Positions 51,904 through 61,171 of a stretch of 64,000 nt of DNA are shown in pieces. A program made the position numbers and the translations under genes. The stretch is from Candidatus Latescibacterota bacterium (lineage in GTDB: Bacteria > Latescibacterota > UBA2968 > UBA8231): assembly GCA_022826515.1 (NCBI GenBank), contig JAJDUT010000104.1, positions 1-64,000 on the forward strand. Reading direction: 5' to 3'. The first letter of the stretch is position 1, and the number at the start of each line of letters is the position of its first letter. The notes under the pieces were generated by a model. It searched no databases, was not told the DNA's origin, and saw nothing but the letters and a program-made list of their open reading frames with translations.

Positions 51904-52995
51904 GTGAAAGCCTGGCGTTTCTATGCCTTCGGCGACATGCGGCTCGACGATATTGAGCTAGCGGCCTGCCCACCCGACCACGTGCTAGTCGAGCCGCTGG
52001 TAGTCCAACCCAGTGCCACCGAAGCCCAGCTCGCCTTTGGGATTCCAACCCTAGCCTACGACCACGTCAAGAACCGGCTGGAGACAGACGCGCCGATCCA
52101 GCTCTTCGGCCACGAGTTTTGCGCCCGAATCGTAGAAGTCGGCTCAGCCGTTACTGGTTACGCACCCGGCGACCGCGTGGCGGCCCGCGCCAAGCTGCCC
52201 TGCGGCGACTGCTCCCTGTGCCACTCTCAGCGCAGCGACGACTGCCGCCGCGGCCCGATCATCGGCTTCCAACTACCCGGCTGCTTTGCCGAGCGCGCCC
52301 TGCTCCCGGCCATCGCGCTGGTCAAGGTCGATGACCGCATCTCCGACAGCGAGGCCGCCACCCTGCAATCGCTGAGCGACAGCATCGCCGGAGTCGAGAC
52401 CGCGCAGATCCGGCCGGGCGATTCGGTCGCCGTCTTTGGCCAAGGCAGCATGGGCATCGAGAGTATGCAGGCCGCACGCGCCTGCGGCGCTGGCCAGCTC
52501 ATCACCGTAGATGTGCGGCCCGAGGCGTGTGAAATCTCGCTCGCACTGGGTGCCGATCACGCCATCAACGCCAGCGAGGACGATCCAGTCGAAGCAATCC
52601 ACGACCTGACCGGCGGCGAGGGTGCCGACGTGGTATTCGAGTGCGCCGGCGGCAGCGTCAAGCTGGGACTAGCCGGCGACCGGGCGCTCAAACAGGCCAT
52701 GCACGCGGTGCGCTCCGGCGGCAAGCTAGTGGGCGTCTCTTGGTTTGGGGGACCCCTAGAACTGGACGTGGACCTGATGCGAGAGCGCAGCTTGCGCTAC
52801 CTCTTCCCGGACATCAGCTCGCAGGCCCATCTGGAGTACACAGTGCGGCTGGTCGCCTCGGGACGCATCAGCATGAAACCCACCATCCGACACGTATTAG
52901 AGGGAATCGACAAGGTACCAGAGGCATTTGAAATCACGGCCCACAAAGCCCAGTACCAAGCCATTAATCCCGCGCAAGTCGTGATCGCCACTTAG
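51904..52995 (+). CDS. zinc-binding alcohol dehydrogenase family protein
   Basis: A 363-residue MDR-family dehydrogenase. GTG 51904 has AAAGGA nearby upstream; the earlier ATG at 51856 would overlap the previous gene. Zinc sites: GHEFCARIVEVGSAV with the catalytic histidine/glutamate, and the structural cluster CGDCSLCHSQRSDDC. The cofactor loop is VFGQGSMGIESMQAARACGA. It may act on a polyol or hydroxy acid such as threonine. A dispersed repeat lies just after its stop, then a convergent SMP-30-like gene. Confidence 0.85.
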   Translation: MKAWRFYAFGDMRLDDIELAACPPDHVLVEPLVVQPSATEAQLAFGIPTLAYDHVKNRLETDAPIQLFGHEFCARIVEVGSAVTGYAPGDRVAARAKLPCGDCSLCHSQRSDDCRRGPIIGFQLPGCFAERALLPAIALVKVDDRISDSEAATLQSLSDSIAGVETAQIRPGDSVAVFGQGSMGIESMQAARACGAGQLITVDVRPEACEISLALGADHAINASEDDPVEAIHDLTGGEGADVVFECAGGSVKLGLAGDRALKQAMHAVRSGGKLVGVSWFGGPLELDVDLMRERSLRYLFPDISSQAHLEYTVRLVASGRISMKPTIRHVLEGIDKVPEAFEITAHKAQYQAINPAQVVIAT

Positions 52996-52999
52996 AGAC

Positions 53000-53070
53000 T
53001 TGAACGATTTGAGCTGCTGATCGTCTCGTGCATCCTATTCTGCGTCCATCTGCGTCCATCTGCGGATTAT
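53000..53070. repeat. dispersed intergenic repeat (TCTGCGTCCATCTGCGGAT), copy 2
   Basis: TTGAACGATTTGAG, then TGATCGTCTCGTGCATCC, then ATTCTGCGTCCATCTGCG with an added TCCATCTGCG unit and GGAT. It fills the space between two convergent genes and shares its layout with copies at 11907 and 59264. Confidence 0.7.
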
Positions 53071-53928
53071 CTAGATCGCTATATCTGGATAGTTCAACGG
53101 CATCCCCGTCTTGCCCAAATCGTATTGCGCTATGTGCCAACGCCCCAAGTTGGCGCTGAGGAAGAGCGACCGATCCGGGCCGCAAAAGGCGATATTGGTC
53201 GGGGCCGCCATAGCAGTGCCCTCGTAATCGTCGGCCAAAACGTCGAGCTGGCCGTCGGCATACTGATAGATGCGGTCCGGGCGATAACAGGAGCAGTACA
53301 GAGTGCCTTCGTCGTCGAAAGCAAGACCATCGGGAACGGTCTGCGGAAGTTCGAACACGGTCTCGGCAGCACCAGCGCGGCCGTCGGCCTCAATTTTGAT
53401 GCGGGCCACGCGCGGGTTGATGCTCATGGCCACATAGAGGTATTCGCCCGTCGCATCCAGCGCCGTGCCATTAGGGAAATCTGCCAGGGCGCGGCTCCAC
53501 ACCTCGCCTTGGCCCCCCGGAGCGATCTTGCAAATCCAACCGTCGTTTTGGTGCCAGCCCCCGGAATTAGACACATACAGATTGCCAGCCGCGTCAAAGA
53601 CCGGGTAGTTGGCCACAGTCAGCGGCACCTCACCCGCGCGGTCGCAATACGTGCTAACCGCGCCATCCGGCTCGACGCGCTTGACGTCGCCATTACAGAC
53701 GTACAAACGATGCTGGGCATCCTGACAGATGCCGCCGACAAAGCCATCAACTCGGGCGAACTCTTCGAACTCGCGCCGGGCCAAGTCAATGCGGTAAATC
53801 TGACCCGCTTCGCCGCCGGCATAGGCATAGCCATCGCAGCCCCAAGCAATGCACTCGGGGTGATCGAGGCCGCTGCCAAAGTCGCCGATAATCGCTGAAA
53901 TTTGGGTGTGGGTATCGAGAAGAGCCAT
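53071..53928 (-). CDS. SMP-30/gluconolactonase/strictosidine synthase-like beta-propeller
   Basis: A 285-residue protein folding as a six-bladed propeller: LDHPECIAWGCDGYAYAGG, GGICQDAQHRLYVCNGD, FDAAGNLYVSNSGGW and VPDGLAFDDEGTLYCSCYRP are repeated NHL/SMP-30-type blades with conserved aspartate and asparagine positions for a metal. Gluconolactonase-type activity on sugar lactones is a reasonable guess, but strictosidine synthase-like proteins have the same fold. There is no signal peptide. The gene is convergent with the dehydrogenase and divergent from PhyH protein 2. Confidence 0.8.
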   Translation of the reverse strand: MALLDTHTQISAIIGDFGSGLDHPECIAWGCDGYAYAGGEAGQIYRIDLARREFEEFARVDGFVGGICQDAQHRLYVCNGDVKRVEPDGAVSTYCDRAGEVPLTVANYPVFDAAGNLYVSNSGGWHQNDGWICKIAPGGQGEVWSRALADFPNGTALDATGEYLYVAMSINPRVARIKIEADGRAGAAETVFELPQTVPDGLAFDDEGTLYCSCYRPDRIYQYADGQLDVLADDYEGTAMAAPTNIAFCGPDRSLFLSANLGRWHIAQYDLGKTGMPLNYPDIAI

Positions 53929-54003
53929 AACGTTCCTTTCGCAATAGAGGTATCAGGTCGGCCTCGACGGTAATTCAAAGTCGCCGCGCCGACAAGCCCC
54001 TTA

Positions 54004-54032
54004 TTGACAGCCACCCACGGGTGCGCTATGGT
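54004..54032 (+). promoter_or_regulatory. sigma-70-type promoter of PhyH protein 2
   Basis: TTGACA (54004-54009), 17 bases, TATGGT (54027-54032). The predicted start near 54039 is 26 bases before the GTG start of the PhyH gene. A good match to the consensus. Confidence 0.65.
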
Positions 54033-54064
54033 CTGCTCTCCCAACATTCACCCCGCGAGGTCCC

Positions 54065-54916
54065 GTGCAATTTTCACGACTAACGCCAGAACAACGCGAA
54101 TCCTTCGACGCCAACGGCTATCTCATCGTCCCCAACGCGCTCGATCAGGAAACCATTGCCCAAGTCGCCGCAGCCGCCGACCGCTTGATGGACGACTTCG
54201 CCTACGAGGGCTACTACCAGCACCGCCGCGACGGTATCGTCCAAGATCCCACCCTCGCCAAACTAGCTACCTCCTCAGCGCTCGTTCCACTCGTCATCCA
54301 ACTCCTCGGCACCCACATCCACATCACCAACACAGCCCTGATCTACAAACACCCCCAGCCCGCCGACGACCCCGGCGACTGCACTTGGCACCGCGACGTC
54401 GGCGTCCACCTCGACTTGGGCCACGTCCATCTCCCGCGCGTTGGCCTCAAGGTCGGCTACTGCCTCACCGACATGGACGGACCTCACACCGGTGCCACGC
54501 TCTTTGCACCCGGCAGCAATCGCCTCGCCGAACCTATCGTCATTCCCAAAGACCAAATCCATCCCGCAGAATACCTCGAACCCCGCCTCAAAGCCGGCGA
54601 CGCCTTTCTCTTTGAAAGCCGCATCTACCACGGCGCGGAGATCAACAGCCAAGACCACGTCTCCAAAGTCGCGATGTTCGGCTATCACTATAGCTGGATC
54701 CGCCCCGACTACTACCTGCGCTACTATGCCGACGAGGTCCAGCCGAGCGCGACCGTAGTCGCCAATCTCGACGACGTCGGTCGCCAGCTCCTAGGGGCTA
54801 CCGCCGACGCCCAAGGGCGCGAAGACCCCAACGGCATCCACTGGTCCATTGCCGAATGGGCCGCCGAGCACGGCTTGTCTTTGGAAAGGGCACCGCAGCG
54901 AATCGACGCGGTGTGA
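54065..54916 (+). CDS. phytanoyl-CoA dioxygenase (PhyH) family protein 2
   Basis: A 283-residue PhyH-family enzyme. The N-terminus FDANGYLIVPNALDQE is typical of the family. Iron ligands are H109 and D111 in TWHRDVG and probably the histidine in RIYHGAEIN, with the arginine-containing loop HVSKVAMFGYHYSWIRPDYY near the 2-oxoglutarate site. The start is GTG 54065. It differs widely from the PhyH proteins at 46461 and 61172. Substrate unknown; it stands alone behind its own promoter. Confidence 0.85.
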   Translation: MQFSRLTPEQRESFDANGYLIVPNALDQETIAQVAAAADRLMDDFAYEGYYQHRRDGIVQDPTLAKLATSSALVPLVIQLLGTHIHITNTALIYKHPQPADDPGDCTWHRDVGVHLDLGHVHLPRVGLKVGYCLTDMDGPHTGATLFAPGSNRLAEPIVIPKDQIHPAEYLEPRLKAGDAFLFESRIYHGAEINSQDHVSKVAMFGYHYSWIRPDYYLRYYADEVQPSATVVANLDDVGRQLLGATADAQGREDPNGIHWSIAEWAAEHGLSLERAPQRIDAV

Positions 54917-54971
54917 GGTTAGCACGGCATGCTATGCAAGAGGAAAAAATCTCCGCGTCGAGAAAATAGGA

Positions 54972-56147
54972 CTAACGCTCGCTCTCGTCCCCTGCAAAAT
55001 CTAGATTAGCCACCCTAACTCCCCGCTGGTATTCATACGACTCATCCACCGGCGCAATGATCCAAGCATTTTCCGGCTGCAAATCGCCGACCAACTCAAA
55101 AAACCCCCGCGACGGCCTAGGCGCTTTTGAGAACTTGCATTCAAAGACCACCGTCCTGTCCCCGCGCTCCATTACTATATCTATCTCCGCTCCGTTGCCC
55201 GTGCGGATAAACGACGGTCGCCAGCGGGGCAGCGCAGCAATCAGATGCTCCAGCACCAAACCCTCCCATGAAGCGCCGGCTATCGGGTGTCCGAGCAATT
55301 GGTCGTACCTTTCGATTTCGAGCAACGCATGCAAGATGCCGCTGTCCCTTACATACACTTTGTGAGAACTGACCAAGCGTTTCTTCAGATTCGCTTCGCA
55401 GGGAGGCAATAGGCGAATCATATACGTTTGCTCGAGAATAGCTAGGTACTTCTTTAGAGTCGCCACCGACACATCAACCGCTCCGGCCAGCTTGCTATAG
55501 TTGATCGTCTGGCCGTGGTAATGCGCCAGCATCTGCCATAGCCGCCGCACCACGGGCACCGGCAGGCTCAGGCCGAGCGCGGGAATATCTCGCTCCAAAA
55601 AGGTCTGAATAAAATCCTGCCGCCAAGCAAAGCTATCCTCCGCATCCCCGGCGAGCAGGCTATCGGGAAACCCTCCGCGCACCCACAGAGTTTGCCAATC
55701 GGCGACTTGCTTAGTCTCCGAGCGCAAAAATGGCGTCAACTGCAAATAGGCGATCCGGCCAGCCAGCGATTCGCTCGACTGCTGGATCAACTCCCGCGAT
55801 GCCGATCCGAGAATCAAAAAGCGCCCCGGACGCCGGTCGCGATCAATCTCGGAGCGCAACACGGCGAAGAATTCCGGCAGACGCTGAATCTCATCCAGAC
55901 ACACCAGTTCCTGGCGATGTTGTTCGAGAAAAAGTTCGGGTTCGGCGAGTCTGTTGAGATCAATGCGGTTCTGCAAATCCAAAAAGGCCACTAACTGGCC
56001 TTTTAAATACTGACGGGCCAGTGTTGATTTACCGCATTGACGAGGACCAAGGATCGCAACAGCCGGGGAACGCCCCAAGGCTCGTTTTAACTCAGATTCT
56101 GCCTTTCTCGGCAAATATCCATGCAAATTGATAACTCCCTTTATCAT
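54972..56147 (-). CDS. AAA_14/DUF4143 ATPase
   Basis: A 391-residue P-loop protein of the AAA_14 plus DUF4143 family: Walker A LGPRQCGKSTLARQYL near residues 34-49, Walker B LVCLDEIQRLPEFFAVLR near 80-97, LGSASRELIQQSSESLAGR, and the C-terminal DUF4143 with HKVYVRDSGILHALL, GASWEGLVLEHLI and FECKFSKAPRPSRGF, a PD-(D/E)XK-like block. These proteins are widespread single genes without agreed function. Signs of movement are not visible, although it sits divergently from the MFS gene. Confidence 0.85.
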   Translation of the reverse strand: MIKGVINLHGYLPRKAESELKRALGRSPAVAILGPRQCGKSTLARQYLKGQLVAFLDLQNRIDLNRLAEPELFLEQHRQELVCLDEIQRLPEFFAVLRSEIDRDRRPGRFLILGSASRELIQQSSESLAGRIAYLQLTPFLRSETKQVADWQTLWVRGGFPDSLLAGDAEDSFAWRQDFIQTFLERDIPALGLSLPVPVVRRLWQMLAHYHGQTINYSKLAGAVDVSVATLKKYLAILEQTYMIRLLPPCEANLKKRLVSSHKVYVRDSGILHALLEIERYDQLLGHPIAGASWEGLVLEHLIAALPRWRPSFIRTGNGAEIDIVMERGDRTVVFECKFSKAPRPSRGFFELVGDLQPENAWIIAPVDESYEYQRGVRVANLDFAGDESER

Positions 56148-56308
56148 TTTACATGGATAATAGCCAAATTGAGACGAATTTTCAAATTGAGCCGTTGCAA
56201 ATTCTCCTTGTCGCTGTCGTCTCTTATATTTAGTCGCATCTTTCTTTATCAGAACTCACGCGAAGGTGTTCGCCTTTTGTTGACAGTCTATACGCACAAC
56301 GGTCATCC

Positions 56309-57712
56309 ATGACTCCGCCTCTATCCCACCGCACTAAACTCGGCTACGGGGCCGCTGATTGGGGCTTGGCCGCCGTAGAGTCGATGGTGCAGATCTACCT
56401 GTTCAAATTCTACAACGTCGTCGTCGGCCTACCCGCACTCTACACCGGCCTAGCGTTGGCTTTGGCCATTATCTGGGACGCCATCACCGACCCCCTCATG
56501 GGCGGCATCTCCGACCGCTCCCGCTGGTCCGGCGGGCGACGGCGGCCCTACTTGCTGCCCGGGGCCGGGCTGTTGGCCGTTTCCTTCATCTGGATTTTCA
56601 ACCCGCCACCCCTCGACAGCAACGCCGCCCGCTTCGCCTTTTTGCTGATCTCGTTCATCCTGCTCAACACCGCTATGACCGTAGTCGGCGTACCGCATTC
56701 GGCCCTCGGCAGCGAACTGAGCTTTGACCGCGACCAGCGCACCCAACTTTTCGCCTACAAGCGGCTTTTCGGCACTGTAGGTGCCCTAGTCGGCCTGTGG
56801 CTGCCCGGACTCATCTTGACCCAAATGGACGGCCACGCCGACCCGACTGGTGCCCAGGCGCGCGGCTTGGCCAGTTGGTGGTTGGCCGCCCCCATCGTGT
56901 TGGGTGCTTGGATCACGGTCCGAGCCACCCGCGGCCTCGACCGACCCGCCGACCATGCCCAATCCAAAAAGCCGCTCCATCTCTGGCGTCTATTCGCCGA
57001 CCAGCGAAGCACTTGGGCTAACCCCTTTTTCCGCGTCCTGTTGCTGGCCTTTCTAGTCGCCACAATCGGCCGCACGTTCAACGCCTCCACCGCGCTCTAC
57101 TACTACGAATACCGCTTGCAGCTAACCGAGCAAGAAACCATCGGCTGGATCTTATTGCCCTTTTTCTTGAGCTTCCTCGCCTCTTTGCCGGGCTGGATCT
57201 GGGCAGCTCGCCGCTGGGGCAAGAAAACAGCCGGAGTCATCGGCGTCTGCGGCCTAGGAGTCTCCACCGCCGTGGCCTATCCGCTCTTTCCCATCGGAGA
57301 ATTAGCTGCGCCCCTACTCTACGCGCTGGTGGGCGGGGGCTTGGCCGGAGCCGTCGTCTTGCTCGACGCCTTAGTCGCCGATACCATTGACTACGACAAA
57401 CTCAAGACGGGCCTCGACCGCGAGGGACTCTACTTTGGCGTCTGGCGCATGGGCACCAAGCTGGCCCGCGCATTGGGGCTGGGACTCAATGGTGTCTCGC
57501 TCTGGCTGATCGGTTTCTCCGCCGCGACAGCAACACAAACCCCCGAGACAAGTTGGCGCTTAGCTTTGCTCTTTGGACCGATGGTGGGTATCCTGTTCTT
57601 CGGAGCCGGACTCATCCTGTGGCGCTTGCCTTTGACCGTCGAGCGGCACCAGCGCATTCAGCGCCTATTGCGCCGCCGCCGTCAAAGACTGCACATTTCA
57701 CAAGGGGATTAA
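56309..57712 (+). CDS. MFS transporter of the GPH (sugar:cation symporter) type
   Basis: A 467-residue membrane protein with about 12 helices and GPH-family motifs: LGYGAADWGLAAVES at the start, AIIWDAITDPLMGGISDRSR at about residues 50-70, RRPYLLPGA, and DYDKLKTGLDREGLYFGVWRM near 355-376. The group imports glycosides and disaccharides with Na+ or H+. Neighbouring genes for a putative glycoside hydrolase, an aldo/keto reductase and a sugar isomerase fit sugar use. There is no clear promoter in the 160-base AT-rich gap upstream. Confidence 0.85.
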   Translation: MTPPLSHRTKLGYGAADWGLAAVESMVQIYLFKFYNVVVGLPALYTGLALALAIIWDAITDPLMGGISDRSRWSGGRRRPYLLPGAGLLAVSFIWIFNPPPLDSNAARFAFLLISFILLNTAMTVVGVPHSALGSELSFDRDQRTQLFAYKRLFGTVGALVGLWLPGLILTQMDGHADPTGAQARGLASWWLAAPIVLGAWITVRATRGLDRPADHAQSKKPLHLWRLFADQRSTWANPFFRVLLLAFLVATIGRTFNASTALYYYEYRLQLTEQETIGWILLPFFLSFLASLPGWIWAARRWGKKTAGVIGVCGLGVSTAVAYPLFPIGELAAPLLYALVGGGLAGAVVLLDALVADTIDYDKLKTGLDREGLYFGVWRMGTKLARALGLGLNGVSLWLIGFSAATATQTPETSWRLALLFGPMVGILFFGAGLILWRLPLTVERHQRIQRLLRRRRQRLHISQGD

Positions 57713-57810
57713 GGGGCACCCACCGTTGAGGTTGCGCGGAGACTTAAACTCAGTGCCGCGTGTCGCGTACTGCGAAATCGCACCCCAATAAGGAAGGACT
57801 AAGTTTCCCC

Positions 57811-59238
57811 ATGAAAATCTGCCCCTTCAGCGCGAGTCACCTTTCGCGTTGCATCCTAGTCACCCTCGTCACCATTATAACCTCCATGACCCACGCCCAA
57901 GCCGATTCTGACCGCATCCAGCCCTACGCCGCCAATCCGCGCTACTGGCAGTACAACGGCCAACCCGTGCTCCTCCTAGGCGGCACAATCAAAGACTGCC
58001 TCTTCCAAATACCCGATCTCGAAGCCCATCTCGACCTGCTGCAATCAGTCGGCGGCAACTACGTGCGCAATACCATGAGCGACCGCCGCGTTTACGGCTA
58101 TGAGATCCCAGCCTTCCACCAAAATGCCGATGGCCTATACGACCTCAACCGCTGGAATCCGGTTTATTGGCAGCGCTTTGCCGACCTTTTGCGCTGGACC
58201 GCCGAACGCGACATCATCGTCCAGATAGAAATGTGGGACCGCTTTGACCACAGCCGGGAACATTGGGAAAAGAGCCCCCTCAATCCGGCCAACAACATCA
58301 ACTATACCGTCGAGGAATCGGGCCTCGAAACAGAATATCCCGCCCACCCCGGCGGCAATTGGCAGCCCTTTTTCTACACCGTCCCCACCTTGCGCAACAA
58401 CCAAGTCGTGCTGCCCTACCAACAAGCCTTCGTCGATCAAGTCCTCAAGCACTCCCTCGCCTACGACCACGTGCTCTACTGCATGGACAACGAGACCAGC
58501 GGCGACCCAGCGTGGGGTGCCTATTGGAACGACTACATCAAGGAGCGGGCGCAGCAAGCGGGCAAGACCGTTGAAACCACTGAAATGTGGGACGAATGGG
58601 ACGTGCGAGGGGAAACCCATCGCGCCACCTTCGACCACCCAGAGCAGTACTCTTTCATCGACATTTCGCAGAATAGCTGGCAGCGCGAGCAAACCAATTG
58701 GGATCGCGCCCAGTGGGTGTGGCAATACATCGCCGCACAGCCCCGACCGATCAATTCGACCAAAATCTACGGTGCCCAGACGCATCGGGACCAAAGCCGC
58801 GGCATCGACGACCGCCACGCCACCCAGTGCTTTTGGCGTAACCTCATCGGCGGCTTTGCCTCCAGCCGCTTTCACCGACCGGATTCCGGCATCGGGCTAA
58901 GCCCCCAAGCCCAAGCCCACATTCGCAGCGGTCGCCTGCTGTCCGAGGTCTTCGACTTTTTCAACGCCGAGCCAGATTCCGATAGCGCCCTATTGAGCGA
59001 CCACGCCGCCAACGAAGCCTATCTCAGCCGAATCCCCGGTCGCCAGTACGCGCTCTACTTTACCGACGGCGGCGCTGTCGGTCTCGATTTAACCAGAACA
59101 GAAGGCACCTTCCAAGTCCAATGGCTCGACATTGCCGCCAGCACTTGGACCTCCGCCGACGATTTGGACGGTGGCACCGTAGCGCAACTAGCCCCTCCCC
59201 GAGGCGGCCCCTGGGTCGCCCTGCTGACGAGGCGCTAA
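57811..59238 (+). CDS. putative secreted glycoside hydrolase (GH5-like barrel)
   Basis: A 475-residue protein with the signal LSRCILVTLVTIITSMTHAQA after ATG 57811. The catalytic part resembles a TIM-barrel cellulase-like domain: NPRYWQYNGQPVLLLGGT, GGNYVRNTMSDRR, DIIVQIEMWDRFD and YCMDNETSGDPAWG, whose NE pair is a candidate acid/base. The C-terminus (PGRQYALYFTDGGAVGLDL) resembles the collagen-binding-like module found after such barrels (PF12904 type). The nucleophile is not evident. It is placed behind the sugar symporter. Specificity is unknown. Confidence 0.7.
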   Translation: MKICPFSASHLSRCILVTLVTIITSMTHAQADSDRIQPYAANPRYWQYNGQPVLLLGGTIKDCLFQIPDLEAHLDLLQSVGGNYVRNTMSDRRVYGYEIPAFHQNADGLYDLNRWNPVYWQRFADLLRWTAERDIIVQIEMWDRFDHSREHWEKSPLNPANNINYTVEESGLETEYPAHPGGNWQPFFYTVPTLRNNQVVLPYQQAFVDQVLKHSLAYDHVLYCMDNETSGDPAWGAYWNDYIKERAQQAGKTVETTEMWDEWDVRGETHRATFDHPEQYSFIDISQNSWQREQTNWDRAQWVWQYIAAQPRPINSTKIYGAQTHRDQSRGIDDRHATQCFWRNLIGGFASSRFHRPDSGIGLSPQAQAHIRSGRLLSEVFDFFNAEPDSDSALLSDHAANEAYLSRIPGRQYALYFTDGGAVGLDLTRTEGTFQVQWLDIAASTWTSADDLDGGTVAQLAPPRGGPWVALLTRR

Positions 59239-59263
59239 CAGGAGGGCAATATATCAACCCTGC

Positions 59264-59322
59264 TTGAACGATTCGAGATACGGATCGTCTTGTGAATTAT
59301 ATCTGCGTCCATCTGCGGATAA
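59264..59322. repeat. dispersed intergenic repeat (TCTGCGTCCATCTGCGGAT), copy 3
   Basis: TTGAACGATTCGAGATACGGATCGTCTTGTG then ATATCTGCGTCCATCTGCGGAT, here with a single core unit instead of two. It lies between the hydrolase stop and the aldo/keto reductase start. Confidence 0.7.
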
Positions 59323-59342
59323 TTGTATAAATTGGAGCAACA

Positions 59343-60281
59343 ATGAACCTTAGCGACCGCGTCTTCTTCGGCCAGACCAATCTCCACGTCTCGCGCCTGT
59401 GCCAAGGCACTGCCTTCCGCCACCTGCCTCGCGCCGACAGCCCCCAATCCCTAGCCGTGCTCCACCACTGCTTGGACCAAGGCGTCAACTTCTTCGACAC
59501 AGCACAAGCCTACGGGTGGGGTGGTGCTGAGGAGGTGCTGGGGCGGGCAATCGCAGGTCGCCGCGACGAGGTAGTCATCTGCACCAAGGTTCCCGCCTCG
59601 CTGGCCCCCGCAAGCGACGGAGATCCTGGCGAGCGCGTCCGCTACACCCGCTCCCATCTCACCGACCGCCTCGAAGAAAGCCTCCGCCGCCTGCGCACCG
59701 ACTATGTTGACCTCTACCTTTTGCACCACCGCGACGAGGACACGCCGCCGGAGGCCATCGTCGAGGTCATGGAGGATCTAGTGCAGGCCGGCAAAACTCG
59801 CTACTGGGGCGTCTCCAACCATCGCGCCGCCGAAGTCGAAGCCTTTCTCGCCCTAGCCCCCATCGCTGGCGTCGAGGACTACTACAACATCGCCGGCAGC
59901 CACTGCGACGAAACGGGACGCTCGCGAGTGGAAATCTATGAGGAAGAAATGCTGCCCCTGCTGCGGCGCACCGGCCTAGGCTGCCTAGCCTTCAGCCCGA
60001 TGGATACCGGCCTGCTGGCCCGGCCCAACGACCCCGCTATCTCCACCTTAGTCGCCGCCATTGACCAAGTCGCCGCTGACCTGGGCACCTCCCGCGCTAC
60101 CGTCTGCGTCGCTTGGGTCTTGCATCAGGGCATCACCTGCGTACTCGCTGGTGCCGAGAGCGCCGCACACGTCGACGCCAATCTCCAAGGCACCCGCCTC
60201 CAACTTCCCGCGGACGCCCTCGCCGCCCTCGACCAAGCGCGCCAAACCTATCGCGCCAGCCAACAGGAGCAACTCCCGTGA
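59343..60281 (+). CDS. aldo/keto reductase
   Basis: A 312-residue AKR-superfamily TIM barrel. The catalytic tetrad is complete: D and Y in NFFDTAQAYGWGG, K in EVVICTKVP and H in DLYLLHHRDED. NADPH-site elements include YWGVSNHRAAEVEAF and AWVLHQGITCVLAG. The substrate may be a sugar or keto acid; the context is catabolic. Its stop overlaps the GTG of the amidohydrolase by four bases, so they are co-translated. Confidence 0.88.
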   Translation: MNLSDRVFFGQTNLHVSRLCQGTAFRHLPRADSPQSLAVLHHCLDQGVNFFDTAQAYGWGGAEEVLGRAIAGRRDEVVICTKVPASLAPASDGDPGERVRYTRSHLTDRLEESLRRLRTDYVDLYLLHHRDEDTPPEAIVEVMEDLVQAGKTRYWGVSNHRAAEVEAFLALAPIAGVEDYYNIAGSHCDETGRSRVEIYEEEMLPLLRRTGLGCLAFSPMDTGLLARPNDPAISTLVAAIDQVAADLGTSRATVCVAWVLHQGITCVLAGAESAAHVDANLQGTRLQLPADALAALDQARQTYRASQQEQLP

Positions 60282-61159
60282 ACATCGTCGACGCCCACAT
60301 CCACGTCTGGACCTCCGACTTCGACCGGTATCCCCTAGCCCCCGGCTTTACGCCCGCCGACCTGTGGCTGCCCTCTTTTACCCCCGACGATCACTTTGCG
60401 TATAGCCGCAAGGTCGGCAAGGTCCGCCTCAACCTAGTACAGATGACCTGGTACGGCCTCGACCATAGCTACATCCTCGATCTGATCGCCTCTGATCCTG
60501 AGACCTACACGGGCACCGGCATCGTCCCCGGGGTCTCCGACGTGTCGCTGGCCGACCCGGGCAAGACCATGATCGCCCTAGCCGAGGGAGGCATTCGCGC
60601 TTTCCGTGTGCGCGGCGGCAGTACCGGTCGCCCAACCGCCTTTGGCCGTTCGGACCGCTGGCTCGACTATCCGGGCTATGAATCGATGTTCCGCACCGGA
60701 GCCGAGCACAACCTGGCCCTCAGCTTCCTCATGGGGCTCGCAGACCTGCCCGGCCTGATCCGCCTCTGCCGCCGCTTCCCGGAGACCCCCGTAATCCTCG
60801 ACCATATCTGCGGAGTGCGCATCCGCGATGGCGTCTGGCCCGAAGGCGATATCCGCACCCTCTGCAACATGGCCCGCTACCCGCGCGTCATGGTCAAGCT
60901 CGGCCCGTTCCAAGCCCTCGGCAACGGCGAGGCCCCTTATTTTGATCTCCTGCCCCTCATCGAGCGCATCGTCGATGCCTTTGGCCCCGAACGCCTCATG
61001 TGGGAAAGCGACAGCGGCGGCCCCGTCCGCATGAAAAATCCCGCCAATGACTTTGCCGCGGCAATCGCCCTAATCCGCGACCACGCCGATTTCCTCAGCC
61101 AAAGCGACAAGGAATACATCCTAGGAAAGACGGCCGAGGACTTCTTCTTCAACCGCTAG
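60278..61159 (+). CDS. amidohydrolase family 2 (TIM-barrel metal hydrolase)
   Basis: A 293-residue protein from GTG 60278 (CAGGAGC upstream); the frame from 60113 is a shadow of the preceding gene. IVDAHIHVWTSDFDR carries the HxH metal motif, PVILDHICGV the histidine of the barrel, and LMWESDSGGP the catalytic aspartate position near residue 244. Such enzymes act as lactonases, dipeptidases or decarboxylases; several serve sugar-lactone catabolism. It is followed 12 bases later by PhyH protein 3. Confidence 0.83.
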   Translation: MNIVDAHIHVWTSDFDRYPLAPGFTPADLWLPSFTPDDHFAYSRKVGKVRLNLVQMTWYGLDHSYILDLIASDPETYTGTGIVPGVSDVSLADPGKTMIALAEGGIRAFRVRGGSTGRPTAFGRSDRWLDYPGYESMFRTGAEHNLALSFLMGLADLPGLIRLCRRFPETPVILDHICGVRIRDGVWPEGDIRTLCNMARYPRVMVKLGPFQALGNGEAPYFDLLPLIERIVDAFGPERLMWESDSGGPVRMKNPANDFAAAIALIRDHADFLSQSDKEYILGKTAEDFFFNR

Positions 61160-61171
61160 GAAAGGACCGCC

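Noticed and set aside
60113..60277. Longer start for the amidohydrolase
   Set aside because: The region is the end of the aldo/keto reductase read in another frame; GTG 60278 has a ribosome site and ATGA-like overlap.
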